NCBI GenBank assembly: GCA_049115495.1
Contig: JAGDZV010000004.1
Span: 434,001 to 498,000 of the forward strand
DNA length: 64,000 bases
Reading direction: 5' to 3'
DNA from: JACPUW01 sp049115495
GTDB lineage: Bacteria > Bacteroidota > Bacteroidia > CAILMK01 > JACPUW01
Numbering within the stretch: position 1 is the stretch's first letter; every line of letters begins with the position of its first letter. The position numbers and the translations under genes are program-made. The notes under the pieces were generated by a model. It searched no databases, was not told the DNA's origin, and saw nothing but the letters and a program-made list of their open reading frames with translations. Below, one piece after another: positions 26,749 to 36,680 of this stretch.

Positions 26749-29622
26749 ATGAAAAAGGTTTTATTGGTTTTTGTGGCGCTCATTATGTTGCTAGTGGCAG
26801 CAATTGCTGTTTTGCCATATTTTTTTAAAGATGACGTTGTTAGCTATCTAAAAAATGAGACGGTAAAAGGCCGCCTTGAATTTGATGAAGATATTAGCAT
26901 AGGTTTAATTAGCTCGTTTCCTGATTTAAATGTTGCGATAAGGAATATTAAGGTAATTAACGCCGCTCCCTTTGAAGGGGATACTTTAGCAGCTTTAAAA
27001 GAATTGAATGCTACAATTGATCTGATTCAAATCATAAATGGGAATATTGAAGTTAAGTCGATAAACGTAATTGAGCCAAAAATTAAAGTAATTGTAAAGG
27101 CCGATGGTACAGCTAATTATGATATAGCTCTTGAAAGCGAAGAAGAACCCAGCGAAGAAGAAGAATCGACCGAAGATGATGCCTATTCATTCAAAATTTC
27201 ATCTTTTACTATTAGCAATGGGCATATCGAATATCTAGATACATCACTTCTTACTTATACAACATTACAAGGTTTTAACTTCGATATGTCTGGCGAGTTC
27301 AATGAAGAGAATATGACCATTGAAAACATGATAGCTGCGGAAAGCTTTGATCTTGATTTTGAAGGTGTAAAATATATTTCTAACGCTAAAATGAGCTATA
27401 ACGCTGATATGATTTTACATCTTAATGATGAAAAGTACGATTTTTTAGAAAATGAACTCTTAATAAATGAATTGGGTCTTGCGTTTGACGGAACCTTTGC
27501 TTTTGTAGGCGAAGACATGGACTTTGACCTAACTTATGGTCTTACTAAAACTGATTTCAAAAGTTTGTTGTCTATGGTGCCGGCTATTTATGCATCTGAC
27601 TTTGATGGGTTGCAAGCCAATGGTAATGTTGATTTTCATGGTCATTTAAAGGGGTTAATGACCGAAATTGATTATCCCGAGTTTTCTTTTGTTATGAATA
27701 TTGAAGACGGTGCATTTAAATATCCTGATTTACCTACGGCACTAAACAATACCCAGGTAAAACTTGATGTAACAAACCCGGGGGGCATTTTTGATAAGAC
27801 TGTGGTCAAATTGTCTAAATGCCATTTTGATTTAGACAAAGAGCCATTTGATATGACCTTACTCTTAAAAAATCCAGATACTGATCCATATTTAGAAACA
27901 GAACTCAATGGTAAATTGAATTTGGCAAATGTGGCCACTTTACTACCACTTGAAGGAGTAAACAAGCTTGCTGGTATTATTGAGCCGCACTTAAAAGCTA
28001 AAGGCAATATGAGCGCCATTGAAAACGAGCAGTATGAAGACTTTTATGCGGCAGGAACATTGCAAATAACTGAATTTGCATATGCTGATAATGATTTGCC
28101 TGATGAAGTTGATATTCCTGATGGAAGGTTTTCTTTTGACCCACATTATGCAGCTATTGAAAATTTAGATATCATTTTAGGTAAAAGTGATTTGAATTTT
28201 AAAGGTAAGGTAGAGAACTATTTGCCCTATGTATTCCATAACCAAACCATAAAGGGTGAGTTGAGCCTAACCGGTCAAATCTTAGACCTTAATCCATGGA
28301 TTACTGAAGAAGCTACTGAAGAATCGGAAACTACCGCTGAAGAAGAAACTGAAGACGATTATGAATTTGAGGTTGTAGAAATACCAGCCAACATCAATTT
28401 TGTATTCAACACCTTGCTAAAAGAAGTGCATTTTGAAAACTACGACATGACCAATTTTAAAGGAGAAGTGAGTGTTCAAGATCAAATCTTAAGCTTTAAA
28501 GAACTAGGATTAAATATGCTAGGTGGTGGAGTTGTAATGGATGGTTCATACAATACCCAAAATGTTAAAAAGCCAACATCGGATTTTAGTTTTAAGCTGC
28601 AAAATGTGTCAATACCAGGTATGTACCAAACATTTATGACCATTCAAGAGCTCATGCCAATAGCTGGTCAGCTTAATGGAGACGTAAGTGGTTTTATAAG
28701 GTTAAACTCAAATCTACAGAGCGATCTTATGCCTGAGCTTGAATCGGTGAACGGCAAGGCCAAGCTAAGTATTGATAAAGTAGAGCTTGAAGGAAATAAA
28801 ATTTGGAATAAAGCAGTAGATTATATTGGATGGGGCGAAGACGCTAAAAAGCTGGTGATTTCAAAAGTTAAGCCAAGTTTCAATATTGTTGATGGAGATA
28901 TTTATTTAGATACTTTCGATTTTAAAATTAGGGGGCAAGAGTTTGACTTTGGAGGCAAAAGCAGTCTAAACCAAACCGTTGATTATGCCTTAGACACAAA
29001 GGTTCCTGCAAAAGCGGTTTCTTCTTCGGCCGAAACTTTAATTAGCGAACTCTCAAAAAATAAAGTGAATGTTGATTTGGCTGATGAAATTGACATAAGA
29101 TTTATGATTACTGGAGAGATGGAAGATCCTGATTTTAAACCAGTAGTAATGGGGGCAGACGGGAAAGCATTTAGCGTAAAAGATGCTGCTAAAAATGAAG
29201 CTAAGAAAATTGTAGAAGAAGGAAAAGAAAAGGCTATTGGTGCTTCTAAAGAAGAGTTGAAAAAACAAGCTGCAAAGCTTAAGGACGAAGCGGAGCTGCT
29301 AAGAAAGCAAGCTAAAAAACTTAAGAAAGAAGCTGCCGATTTTAATAAAAAAGCACAAGCTTTAAAAGCCGAAAGCGACAAGCTAAGAAAAGAAGCAGAC
29401 GCGCAAAAGGCCAAGATTGAAAAAGAGATGGCTAATGTGCCAAAACCAATTAGAGAAAAAGCAATGGAGAAGGTGGATGTGCTATTTGAAAAAGCCAATT
29501 CGAAACTAGATGAAGCCAATAAATACTTTGAACTGGCAAAAAAACCTGAACAAAAGGCTGACGAATTGCTTAAAAAGGCTGATGCTTTAGAAAAACAAGC
29601 TGAAGATATATTGAACGACTAA
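26749..29622 (+). CDS. AsmA-family protein with long C-terminal coiled coil
   Basis: The 957-residue protein is anchored by one N-terminal membrane segment (about 3-22). The AsmA N-terminal domain follows (GRLEFDEDISIGLISSFPDL, then AALKELNATIDLIQIINGNI), with a long beta-groove region and the AsmA C-terminal region near residues 600-790. Proteins of this family span the periplasm and are thought to carry lipids to the outer membrane. The last 150 residues are an unbroken Lys/Glu/Ala-rich coiled coil with KLKKEAADF-like heptads, which is not part of the usual family layout. Acidic linkers sit at about 128-142 and 522-540. The TonB-dependent receptor gene follows by seven bases. Confidence 0.86.
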   Translation: MKKVLLVFVALIMLLVAAIAVLPYFFKDDVVSYLKNETVKGRLEFDEDISIGLISSFPDLNVAIRNIKVINAAPFEGDTLAALKELNATIDLIQIINGNIEVKSINVIEPKIKVIVKADGTANYDIALESEEEPSEEEESTEDDAYSFKISSFTISNGHIEYLDTSLLTYTTLQGFNFDMSGEFNEENMTIENMIAAESFDLDFEGVKYISNAKMSYNADMILHLNDEKYDFLENELLINELGLAFDGTFAFVGEDMDFDLTYGLTKTDFKSLLSMVPAIYASDFDGLQANGNVDFHGHLKGLMTEIDYPEFSFVMNIEDGAFKYPDLPTALNNTQVKLDVTNPGGIFDKTVVKLSKCHFDLDKEPFDMTLLLKNPDTDPYLETELNGKLNLANVATLLPLEGVNKLAGIIEPHLKAKGNMSAIENEQYEDFYAAGTLQITEFAYADNDLPDEVDIPDGRFSFDPHYAAIENLDIILGKSDLNFKGKVENYLPYVFHNQTIKGELSLTGQILDLNPWITEEATEESETTAEEETEDDYEFEVVEIPANINFVFNTLLKEVHFENYDMTNFKGEVSVQDQILSFKELGLNMLGGGVVMDGSYNTQNVKKPTSDFSFKLQNVSIPGMYQTFMTIQELMPIAGQLNGDVSGFIRLNSNLQSDLMPELESVNGKAKLSIDKVELEGNKIWNKAVDYIGWGEDAKKLVISKVKPSFNIVDGDIYLDTFDFKIRGQEFDFGGKSSLNQTVDYALDTKVPAKAVSSSAETLISELSKNKVNVDLADEIDIRFMITGEMEDPDFKPVVMGADGKAFSVKDAAKNEAKKIVEEGKEKAIGASKEELKKQAAKLKDEAELLRKQAKKLKKEAADFNKKAQALKAESDKLRKEADAQKAKIEKEMANVPKPIREKAMEKVDVLFEKANSKLDEANKYFELAKKPEQKADELLKKADALEKQAEDILND

Positions 29623-29629
29623 CTGACTT

Positions 29630-31930
29630 ATGATAAAATTTAAATGGATGTTGTTTACCATTTTAATGGTAACAACATCTAGTGTTTTCTCCCAAACTGC
29701 CGAAATCAGAGGATTTGTTTACAACGAAGAATCTGGCGAGCCCATTCCTTTAGCCAATGTCTTTTTAAAAGGCACAACAACTGGTGTTACAACTGATTTT
29801 AATGGTTTTTTTACCATTAATAAAATAAAACCTGGCAACTACACTTTCCTAGTTACTTCAATTGGTTTTGATACCTTTAAGCAAGAGCTCAAATTCCCAA
29901 AAGGTGAAATTATTACTAAAAACATTTATTTAAATGCAGCTGATTATCAGTTGGCTGAGGTTGAAATTAATGAAGAAAGAACCGCACGCCAAAATGAAGC
30001 AAAGGTTAGTGTAATAAAGGTTACCCCAGATAAAATAAAACGTATACCTACAATAGGCGGAACGGCTGATTTTGCGCAATACATTCAAATTTTACCAGGT
30101 GTAGTATTCTCTGGAGATCAAGGGGGGCAACTCTACGTAAGGGGAGGATCTCCTATACAAAACAAGGTTGTGCTTGATGGAATGACCATTTACAATCCTT
30201 TTCATAGTATTGGACTATTCTCGGTTTTTGATGTTGATATTATCAATAGTATTGATGTTTATACTGGTGGATACCCATCAGAGTATGGAGGTCGAATTTC
30301 TGCGGTAATGGATATAAAAACTAGAGCAGGTAACAAAAAGCGATTTAGTGGCCATTTAGAATCAGGCCCTTTTACTTCAAAGCTTCTTTTTGAAGGGCCC
30401 ATTGTGCCATTAAAAGATGATAATGTAACCAGTAGCTTTATGTTTTCTGCGCGTTCTTCTTATTTAAAGCAAACCGCACCGGTATTGTACTCCTATGCCG
30501 ATACCAATGGTTTACCATATGTTTTTAATGACTTTTATGGCAAGTGGAGTGTTCAAACACCAAAAGGAAGTAAGCTCGATGTGTTTGGTTTTTCATTTAA
30601 CGATAATGTTGAGTTTGAAAATGCTACAAACTATAATTGGAATGCTTTAGGAGCTGGAACCAAAATTATGTTTTTGCCACCTCAAACTTCAACGGTAGTA
30701 GAGGCGAATTTTAATTGGTCAGATTATAGAATGGTTCAGACTGAAGCAGATGCCAAACCAAGGCAAAGCAGTATATCAGGGTTTGAAGGTGGTGTGAATT
30801 TTAGTTATTTCAGTGGAACTAACTTATTTAAATACGGTGCACAGTTCATTGGTTTTAATACAGACTTTAGTTACACCAACGCGGCAGGCAGAACGGTGAG
30901 TCAAGCAGCTTACACCACAGAGCTAGCAGGTTATATGCACTATAAATACAAAAGCGATAGAATTATTTTAGAGCCCGGTCTGCGTCTTCATTATTTCGCA
31001 TCGCTTTCAGAAATGTCGCCTGAACCTAGGTTGATGGGAAAAATTCTAATTAGCGAAAATGTAAGGTTCAAGTTTGCTACTGGAATGTATGCGCAAAATT
31101 TAATTGATGCCAGAAGCGATAGAGATGTAGTAAATCTATTTTATGGATTTCTGACCGGTCCAGAGGACATTCCAGAAACATTTAGAGGTGAAGAAGTAAA
31201 TACAAGACTTCAAAAAGCAAATCACTTTATTGCGGGTTTTGAGCTTGACTTAAGTGATAATCTCTATTTAAACATTGAAGGATTTTATAAGCGATTTACA
31301 CATCTGACAAACATTAATAGAAATAAGATTTTTGATGACTCGCCCGAGTATGAAGACGAAGATGAATACATAAAGAGCGATTACATTGTAGAGAGAGGAG
31401 ATGCCTATGGAGGTGACCTAACCCTTGAATACGAAAAAGGAAGGTTTTACTTCTGGGGCGTTTATACCCTTACATGGGTAGTAAGGCAAGATGAGAAAAT
31501 ATCTTACAATCCGCACTGGGATAGAAGGCACAATGTAAATCTTTTGGCAAGTTATGTTGCAGGTAAAGAGAAGAATTTAGAATTCAGCGCGAGATGGAAT
31601 TTTGGCTCTGGTTTTCCTTTTACACAAACTCAAGGGTATTATGAATTTTTAGATTTTGGAGGAGGAATTACTACAGATTACCTTTCAGGAAATGGTGATT
31701 TGGGAATTTTATACGGTGATTTAAACGGCGGCAGGTTATCAACCTACCATAGACTCGATGTGTCTGTAAAATGGTGGAAAGAGTTGGATAAGCGGAAAAA
31801 AATTGAAGCAAACTTTTCTGTTTCAAATACTTACAACAGACAAAATGTTTTCTATTTTGATAGAGTAACCAATGCTAGAGTTAATCAATTGCCAATTTTA
31901 CCAAGTTTAGGAGTAGGTTTTTATTTTTAG
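29630..31930 (+). CDS. TonB-dependent receptor with carboxypeptidase-like N-terminal domain
   Basis: The 766-residue outer-membrane protein has a signal peptide (ending SSVFSQ). A CarboxypepD-type domain (about 25-100; GEPIPLANVFLKGTTTGVTT), a plug domain (about 115-225; GGQLYVRGGSPIQNKVVLDG) and a barrel ending in phenylalanine (LGVGFYF) follow. It imports an unknown ligand using TonB energy. It has no SusD partner, so it is not a typical polysaccharide-locus SusC. It is probably co-transcribed with the AsmA-like gene upstream and the MmcQ/YjbR gene, which starts four bases after its stop. Confidence 0.9.
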   Translation: MIKFKWMLFTILMVTTSSVFSQTAEIRGFVYNEESGEPIPLANVFLKGTTTGVTTDFNGFFTINKIKPGNYTFLVTSIGFDTFKQELKFPKGEIITKNIYLNAADYQLAEVEINEERTARQNEAKVSVIKVTPDKIKRIPTIGGTADFAQYIQILPGVVFSGDQGGQLYVRGGSPIQNKVVLDGMTIYNPFHSIGLFSVFDVDIINSIDVYTGGYPSEYGGRISAVMDIKTRAGNKKRFSGHLESGPFTSKLLFEGPIVPLKDDNVTSSFMFSARSSYLKQTAPVLYSYADTNGLPYVFNDFYGKWSVQTPKGSKLDVFGFSFNDNVEFENATNYNWNALGAGTKIMFLPPQTSTVVEANFNWSDYRMVQTEADAKPRQSSISGFEGGVNFSYFSGTNLFKYGAQFIGFNTDFSYTNAAGRTVSQAAYTTELAGYMHYKYKSDRIILEPGLRLHYFASLSEMSPEPRLMGKILISENVRFKFATGMYAQNLIDARSDRDVVNLFYGFLTGPEDIPETFRGEEVNTRLQKANHFIAGFELDLSDNLYLNIEGFYKRFTHLTNINRNKIFDDSPEYEDEDEYIKSDYIVERGDAYGGDLTLEYEKGRFYFWGVYTLTWVVRQDEKISYNPHWDRRHNVNLLASYVAGKEKNLEFSARWNFGSGFPFTQTQGYYEFLDFGGGITTDYLSGNGDLGILYGDLNGGRLSTYHRLDVSVKWWKELDKRKKIEANFSVSNTYNRQNVFYFDRVTNARVNQLPILPSLGVGFYF

Positions 31931-31933
31931 CCC

Positions 31934-32287
31934 ATGGAATTTGATGAGCTAAGATCATATTGCTTGTCTAAGAAAGCTAGCTCAGAATCTTTTCCTTTTG
32001 GAGAAGATACATTGGTTTTTAAGGTTGCAGGTAAAATGTTTGCACTCGTTGATGTCGTTGAAGCATTTTCAGTTAATCTAAAGTGTAATCCCGAGAAAGC
32101 CCTTGAACTAAGGGCGCAATTTCCTGAAGACATAAGGCCTGGTTACCATATGAACAAAAAACATTGGAATACTGTAGTGCTAAGAAGTAGACTGAGCAAT
32201 AATGAGATTAAAGAACTAATTGATCACTCGTATAATCTTGTGGTTAAGAGCTTGACCAAAAAAGCTAAAGAGTCTTATAACTTATAG
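31934..32287 (+). CDS. MmcQ/YjbR family protein
   Basis: The 117-residue protein fits the MmcQ/YjbR CyaY-like fold: MEFDELRSYCLSKKASSESF at the start, FPFGEDTLVFKVAGKMFALV, LKCNPEKALELRAQFPEDI, and GYHMNKKHWNTVVL. The family is described as possibly DNA-binding, but the role is poorly known. The stop overlaps that of the convergent asparaginase gene by six bases. Confidence 0.88.
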   Translation: MEFDELRSYCLSKKASSESFPFGEDTLVFKVAGKMFALVDVVEAFSVNLKCNPEKALELRAQFPEDIRPGYHMNKKHWNTVVLRSRLSNNEIKELIDHSYNLVVKSLTKKAKESYNL

Positions 32288-33292
32288 GTTTTTAAGGGCG
32301 TTGATAAGAACATTTGAAAGCCCTTGAACTCCAACATTATGCTTATTCCAATTCTTAACAGGAGAACTTATATAATGGTAGAGTTTTCCTTTAAGGTCAA
32401 TCCCCAAAGCATTAATTAAAGCCTGAGCCACAAAGTATTGGGGCCCCATTTTACCATCGTCAATTTTAATAGCGCATCCAAAGCCTAGATCTGGAAAAGA
32501 CATACAGTAAACACCGTCAGCTCCAGTTTTTCCAAATACTTTTCCCTTTGAAGCTTCAATCAATTCAGTGCAATAGCGTTCTCTGCCAGCCACTAATAAA
32601 GGATTTCTTAAGCAAGCTTGTACTATTCTTTTGCAGCTTAAATTTCTTACTTGTGAATGGTTGTTCGATACTAGGTTTTTATATCCGATAGCCTGCTGGT
32701 ATAGTGTTGTGGCATAATTTGGAGCTGAACAACCATCTTCACCAAGTATAAATGCTTCGGGGGCTATTTCAAAGAGCTCGGCACACGTATTCTTAATTAG
32801 AATTTGCGAAGTATGCTCCACATCAATGTAGTTGTCGGTAGACCAACCTAGGTATTTGCATAGTGCTAAAAAACCGGCATGTTTTCCACTACAGTTGTTG
32901 TGAATGTCTTCTGCCTTTGCACCCGTTTTTCTTATTTCATTTCTAGGAATTCTACCTGTGGGTAATTGTGGCCCACATTTTAAATTTGATTTATCTAATT
33001 CTATTTTTTTTAGAATTGAATTTACGGCCTGTAGGTGTTCAGCTTCAGCGTTGTGAGAACCACAGGTTACCGCAATTTCTTGGTCCGTTAAATTAAATCC
33101 ATCAGCCGCTCCAGATTCAATAAGTGGAATGCTCTGAAAAGGTTTAAGGGCAGAACGCGTAAATGAAAGCTGGTTAACATCTCCGAGTGAGAAAATTATT
33201 TCTCCTTGTTTATTAACTAAACAAATTGATCCTGAATGAAAGCTTTCAACGATTTGGCCACGAGTTCGCTCCACTAAAATTGGATTCGACAT
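32282..33292 (-). CDS. Asparaginase family protein (asparaginase II type)
   Basis: The 336-residue protein belongs to the L-asparaginase II-type family (thermolabile, Rhizobium AnsA-like), unrelated to the classical fold. Marks are LVERTRGQIVESFHSGSICL, VTCGSHNAEAEHLQAV, NNCSGKHAGFLALC and KTGADGVYCMSFPDLGFGCA. It should hydrolyse asparagine to aspartate and ammonia in the cytoplasm; no signal peptide is present. It begins four bases after the end of the upstream outer-membrane protein gene at 33297, so the two form one unit. Confidence 0.86.
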   Translation of the reverse strand: MSNPILVERTRGQIVESFHSGSICLVNKQGEIIFSLGDVNQLSFTRSALKPFQSIPLIESGAADGFNLTDQEIAVTCGSHNAEAEHLQAVNSILKKIELDKSNLKCGPQLPTGRIPRNEIRKTGAKAEDIHNNCSGKHAGFLALCKYLGWSTDNYIDVEHTSQILIKNTCAELFEIAPEAFILGEDGCSAPNYATTLYQQAIGYKNLVSNNHSQVRNLSCKRIVQACLRNPLLVAGRERYCTELIEASKGKVFGKTGADGVYCMSFPDLGFGCAIKIDDGKMGPQYFVAQALINALGIDLKGKLYHYISSPVKNWNKHNVGVQGLSNVLINALKNL

Positions 33293-33296
33293 ATGA

Positions 33297-34991
33297 CTAG
33301 AAGTGCAGATTTTTATTTACAGCATTCCATCTTACCCCAAAATTAAAAACAAGATCATTTCTATCAACTTGCTCAAACTCATATTTATAGTTCCTAAGCA
33401 TCATGTTAAACTCAATGAAGAAATTGTGCCTTAACATATAACTCAATTCTACAAAAACAGTATTAATGTTTGTAGTAAGGCCTTGGCCTGCAAGTACACC
33501 GTATTCAAAAGGCCTATTTGCATAAAGTTCTAGAACGTCTGAGCCAAAATGATAACCAGCAGTATCAGAACCTTGAGTTGAATATGTGTAAGTAACTGTT
33601 GCGAATAGATTTTTAACAGGCATGTACTTCACTTGGTTAATAATCTCTTTGAAATTTGCCCCTAAAGGGTGTGCAAGCGTTTGGTTAAAATGTACATAGT
33701 TTGTTCCCGTATAATTATGAGAATAAGTATAGGGCCGCACCATGTTGTATTCTAATCTGTAATCTAAATACTTAACATCAAAAAGATCAACCGAATGCAT
33801 GCCTAATTGTAGTGAATATTTATTGCCCCACCATTTGTCTCGGCTAGTCATTTCATAAAATTTGAACTCATCAATTAAGTACTGTCCATAAAGTGATAAA
33901 CCTTTTGTAGGTAGGTAATTAATTGTTGCCGCCATAAGAACGTTATCAGGACTAGCACCTGCATTGTGTTCAAGAGCCCTATAAAAAATTATTGGGTTCA
34001 AGTAGTTAATATCGTAACCACGTCCGCTGCCATCAATATCATAGAACACCACAGCTTCATAAATTCCAAAATTTAAATTCTTAAGTAAATCTAAGCTTAA
34101 ATAATGGGCAGCTAAGTATTTTTTGGGATAAACTAATGGCCTTGGATTCATGGAGCTATAGCCTTGATAATCAGAAAGCTCTGCGTAAAGGTTTTGATAA
34201 TTAAACCTCCAAATTTTTGTGTTAATTCTCAGGTGTAAGTAGTCTTTTGCAAAATCTGATAGAATCATAGATCTAATTCCATTACCTATAAAATTTCTTC
34301 CATGGCCAAAGGTCATTTGTACATGGTCCTCAATGGCATTAAACGTTATATGCCCTCTGGCTGTGTAGTGATCAACGCCTTGATCACCAAAACCTTTGTA
34401 AAACCCTTCACCAGGAAGCTTTCCATACTGTCTTATATAGTCTCTAACATACTCTGGGTATCGTGCTTGATTTTCGCTCATGTAAGTGTAAAAAGAGAGC
34501 CTATGAAGTAAATTACCTCTTACTTCAAGTCCACGTTCATTTTTAAAAATTGGATCTTCAAGTTTAGATTCTCTCTCCCATCCTTGAGTGTAAAGAATTA
34601 CTGGGTTTACAAACACCTGAAATTTATCTTGATTTAATGCGAACAAGTTGGCAGGGTCTTTATAAAAGGCGCCAAGAAAAGGCTTACGTTTAGCTGTATT
34701 TACTTTCTCTTTTGCCCAACCTGTATTGTCGTTCATTAGGTACCTGAAATTGAACGAGTCACTTCCATACACAAAAAGCTCTTTGTTTTCTCTCAAATAA
34801 TCCCCTGCATCGTTTCTATGCATAGGCTGTAAATTAAAATGAGCTTTATTATTTAGTTTACCAGAAGCAATTTCGCCCCTTATCAAAAGATAATTACTCA
34901 AAGAATTTGTTGGAAGAAGCGGAGATTGAGCGTAAACACTCAATGAAAAGCTTATTATGCCTAAAATGATATAGATTCTATTCAATGCCAT
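33297..34991 (-). CDS. Outer-membrane beta-barrel protein, Wzi/RemB-like
   Basis: The 564-residue protein has a signal peptide (ending SVYAQ) and a long series of amphipathic strands ending in an aromatic residue (NKNLHF), as in outer-membrane barrels. Phrases such as QMTFGHGRNFIGNGIRSMIL and GRGYDINYLNPIIFYRALEH resemble the Wzi-type capsule-assembly barrel family, which includes gliding-motility protein RemB in Bacteroidota. The assignment is by overall resemblance, not by a diagnostic motif. It is upstream of asparaginase and separated from the MacB-type permease by 113 bases. Confidence 0.65.
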   Translation of the reverse strand: MALNRIYIILGIISFSLSVYAQSPLLPTNSLSNYLLIRGEIASGKLNNKAHFNLQPMHRNDAGDYLRENKELFVYGSDSFNFRYLMNDNTGWAKEKVNTAKRKPFLGAFYKDPANLFALNQDKFQVFVNPVILYTQGWERESKLEDPIFKNERGLEVRGNLLHRLSFYTYMSENQARYPEYVRDYIRQYGKLPGEGFYKGFGDQGVDHYTARGHITFNAIEDHVQMTFGHGRNFIGNGIRSMILSDFAKDYLHLRINTKIWRFNYQNLYAELSDYQGYSSMNPRPLVYPKKYLAAHYLSLDLLKNLNFGIYEAVVFYDIDGSGRGYDINYLNPIIFYRALEHNAGASPDNVLMAATINYLPTKGLSLYGQYLIDEFKFYEMTSRDKWWGNKYSLQLGMHSVDLFDVKYLDYRLEYNMVRPYTYSHNYTGTNYVHFNQTLAHPLGANFKEIINQVKYMPVKNLFATVTYTYSTQGSDTAGYHFGSDVLELYANRPFEYGVLAGQGLTTNINTVFVELSYMLRHNFFIEFNMMLRNYKYEFEQVDRNDLVFNFGVRWNAVNKNLHF

Positions 34992-35104
34992 GATTTTATG
35001 AAGAACAGCTCAAAGCTGCAAAATTCGGACTAAAGTTACACTGTGATTTTTTGAAGCGCATGCAGTAGCCAATAATATCAATCGTAAATATGTCTTTTTA
35101 AACT

Positions 35105-36349
35105 TTATTCGTATCTCAAACTCTCAATTGGATCAAGCGAAGCTGCTTTTCTTGCTGGAAGAAAACCTGCACCTACCCCAACAAATGCACACAGTACAAA
35201 AGATATGAAAATCCACTGGTAAGGGATATTGGCATCCAGATTTAAGAAAGTTATTACAGCATTTCCGATTAAAAGACCCAGAACTATGCCAAATGCACCG
35301 CCTAATAAACTAATAACTGTTGCTTCGCTTAAAAACTGAAACCTAATGGCCCCAGAACTTGCGCCAACGGCCATACGAGTTCCTATCTCTTTGGTGCGCT
35401 CTGTTACCGTAACAAACATTATATTCATGAGTGCAATTAAGGCACCGCTTAAGGTAATGAGTCCAATAATTACCGCTGCATAGCTCACAAAACTCAAATT
35501 CTTTTCGAGCAGGTCTTGTAAACTTTCACTTTTTTGAATAGCGAAGTTGTTTTTAGCTCCTGGTTTTAATTTTCTTACAATACGCATAGCTCCAGTAGCT
35601 TGTGCAATGGCTTGGTCCATGCTAAAAACATCAGGAACAGTTACTTTAACTCCGTAATTACTACCCATGCTGGCCGCAAAGTTTTTCCTAGCTGATTGCA
35701 TTGGGATAGCCGCCATTTTATCTAGTGAAATTCCAAAAGAACTACCCTTTTCTTTTGTAACACCAATTACTGTGTAGCGAATGTCATTTAGAAAGATTTG
35801 TTTGTCAATTCCTAAAAAGTTTTCTGAGAAAAGAAGGTTGTTTAACTCTCTGCCGATTACAGCAACATTTATGCCCTGTTGTATTTCTGTTTGGGTGAAA
35901 TTTCTTCCGGCTTCCAATTCAAATCCACTTGATTCTAAGTAATTTATGTCGCCTGCAGTAATTGCAATGTTCGGATTTGTTTCGTTGTTTTTAAATCTAG
36001 CTTTTGCTTGAGTAGATGCGTTTACAGAAACCGATACTTTTAGTGTTCCGTCAATTATATCTGAAAATGCATTTGCTTGTCTGTAATCAATATCAGGAGC
36101 AATATCTTCAACACGTCTTCGGCCGCCAAACTTTAAAGGGTTGGCATCTTTGCTAATGCTAAAGGTATTGTTGCCTAGGCTATTAAGATTATTTACCAAA
36201 CTCCATTTTAAGCCGTCAATGGCTGTTTGCATTCCTACTAAAGATGCAATACCCAAGGCTATTATAAGCATTGTAATTATTGCTCTCAGTTTATTTACCC
36301 TTAAAGAGTAAAATGCTGTTAAAAGTGTATTAAGAGTTGCCTTTTTCAT
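35105..36349 (-). CDS. MacB-type ABC transporter permease
   Basis: The 414-residue membrane protein has an N-terminal transmembrane helix (about 20-40), a periplasmic MacB domain (about 45-250) and three C-terminal FtsX-type helices (about 285-400). Characteristic phrases are IMFVTVTERTKEIGTRMAVG and GFLPARKAASLDPIESLRYE. Such proteins couple ATP hydrolysis in a partner to movement of envelope substrates. No ATPase or periplasmic adaptor gene lies beside it in the window. The start overlaps the end of the IscA-like gene by 20 bases, so these two are coupled in translation. Confidence 0.9.
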   Translation of the reverse strand: MKKATLNTLLTAFYSLRVNKLRAIITMLIIALGIASLVGMQTAIDGLKWSLVNNLNSLGNNTFSISKDANPLKFGGRRRVEDIAPDIDYRQANAFSDIIDGTLKVSVSVNASTQAKARFKNNETNPNIAITAGDINYLESSGFELEAGRNFTQTEIQQGINVAVIGRELNNLLFSENFLGIDKQIFLNDIRYTVIGVTKEKGSSFGISLDKMAAIPMQSARKNFAASMGSNYGVKVTVPDVFSMDQAIAQATGAMRIVRKLKPGAKNNFAIQKSESLQDLLEKNLSFVSYAAVIIGLITLSGALIALMNIMFVTVTERTKEIGTRMAVGASSGAIRFQFLSEATVISLLGGAFGIVLGLLIGNAVITFLNLDANIPYQWIFISFVLCAFVGVGAGFLPARKAASLDPIESLRYE

Positions 36350-36659
36350 TTTTTAAAGGCCTAAAAACGAATCCTTTTTGATTACTGGTTTCTTTAAAGT
36401 CAAGTTTATGCCCTTCAAGGTGTTTTAGCTCTCTTCTATCAATAACAAAACATAAGTTTTCATGTTCGTACTTCTGATCAGTAAAGCGTTTCTCGTCAAT
36501 ACCAAGAATTTTTTTTTGATGTGCACCTTCTTTCTTCACACCAAGTCTAATAAATGCTTCGTTATCAATATTTAGAAGTTCGTTATACTCCGAGAGTTTT
36601 TGCAAAGCCCTAGGCGTAATATTTATAGGAAGCGCTAAAGTTTTGGGAGTTGTGCTCAT
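36330..36659 (-). CDS. IscA/HesB-like protein lacking the cluster-binding cysteines
   Basis: The 109-residue protein has the HesB/IscA layout: ITPRALQKLSEYNE, then AFIRLGVKKEG, FVIDRRELKHLEGHKLDFKE and KGFVFRPLK. The three cysteines expected for Fe-S cluster binding are missing. The G-G-C-S position reads EGAHQ, and the C-terminal CGCG is replaced by EKGNS. The only Cys is in ENLCFVI. It is therefore a diverged member that probably does not carry a cluster. The ATG at 36659 is preferred over a TTG at 36683, which lies inside a -7 box. The 3' end overlaps the permease gene. Confidence 0.75.
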   Translation of the reverse strand: MSTTPKTLALPINITPRALQKLSEYNELLNIDNEAFIRLGVKKEGAHQKKILGIDEKRFTDQKYEHENLCFVIDRRELKHLEGHKLDFKETSNQKGFVFRPLKNEKGNS

Positions 36660-36680
36660 GCATTGCGTTAATTTGCGATT

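Noticed and set aside
28983..29519. 178-residue minus-strand frame rich in Ser, Ala and Phe
   Set aside because: It is the complement of the Lys/Glu/Ala coiled-coil codons of the AsmA-like gene; the repetitive codon pattern explains its length.
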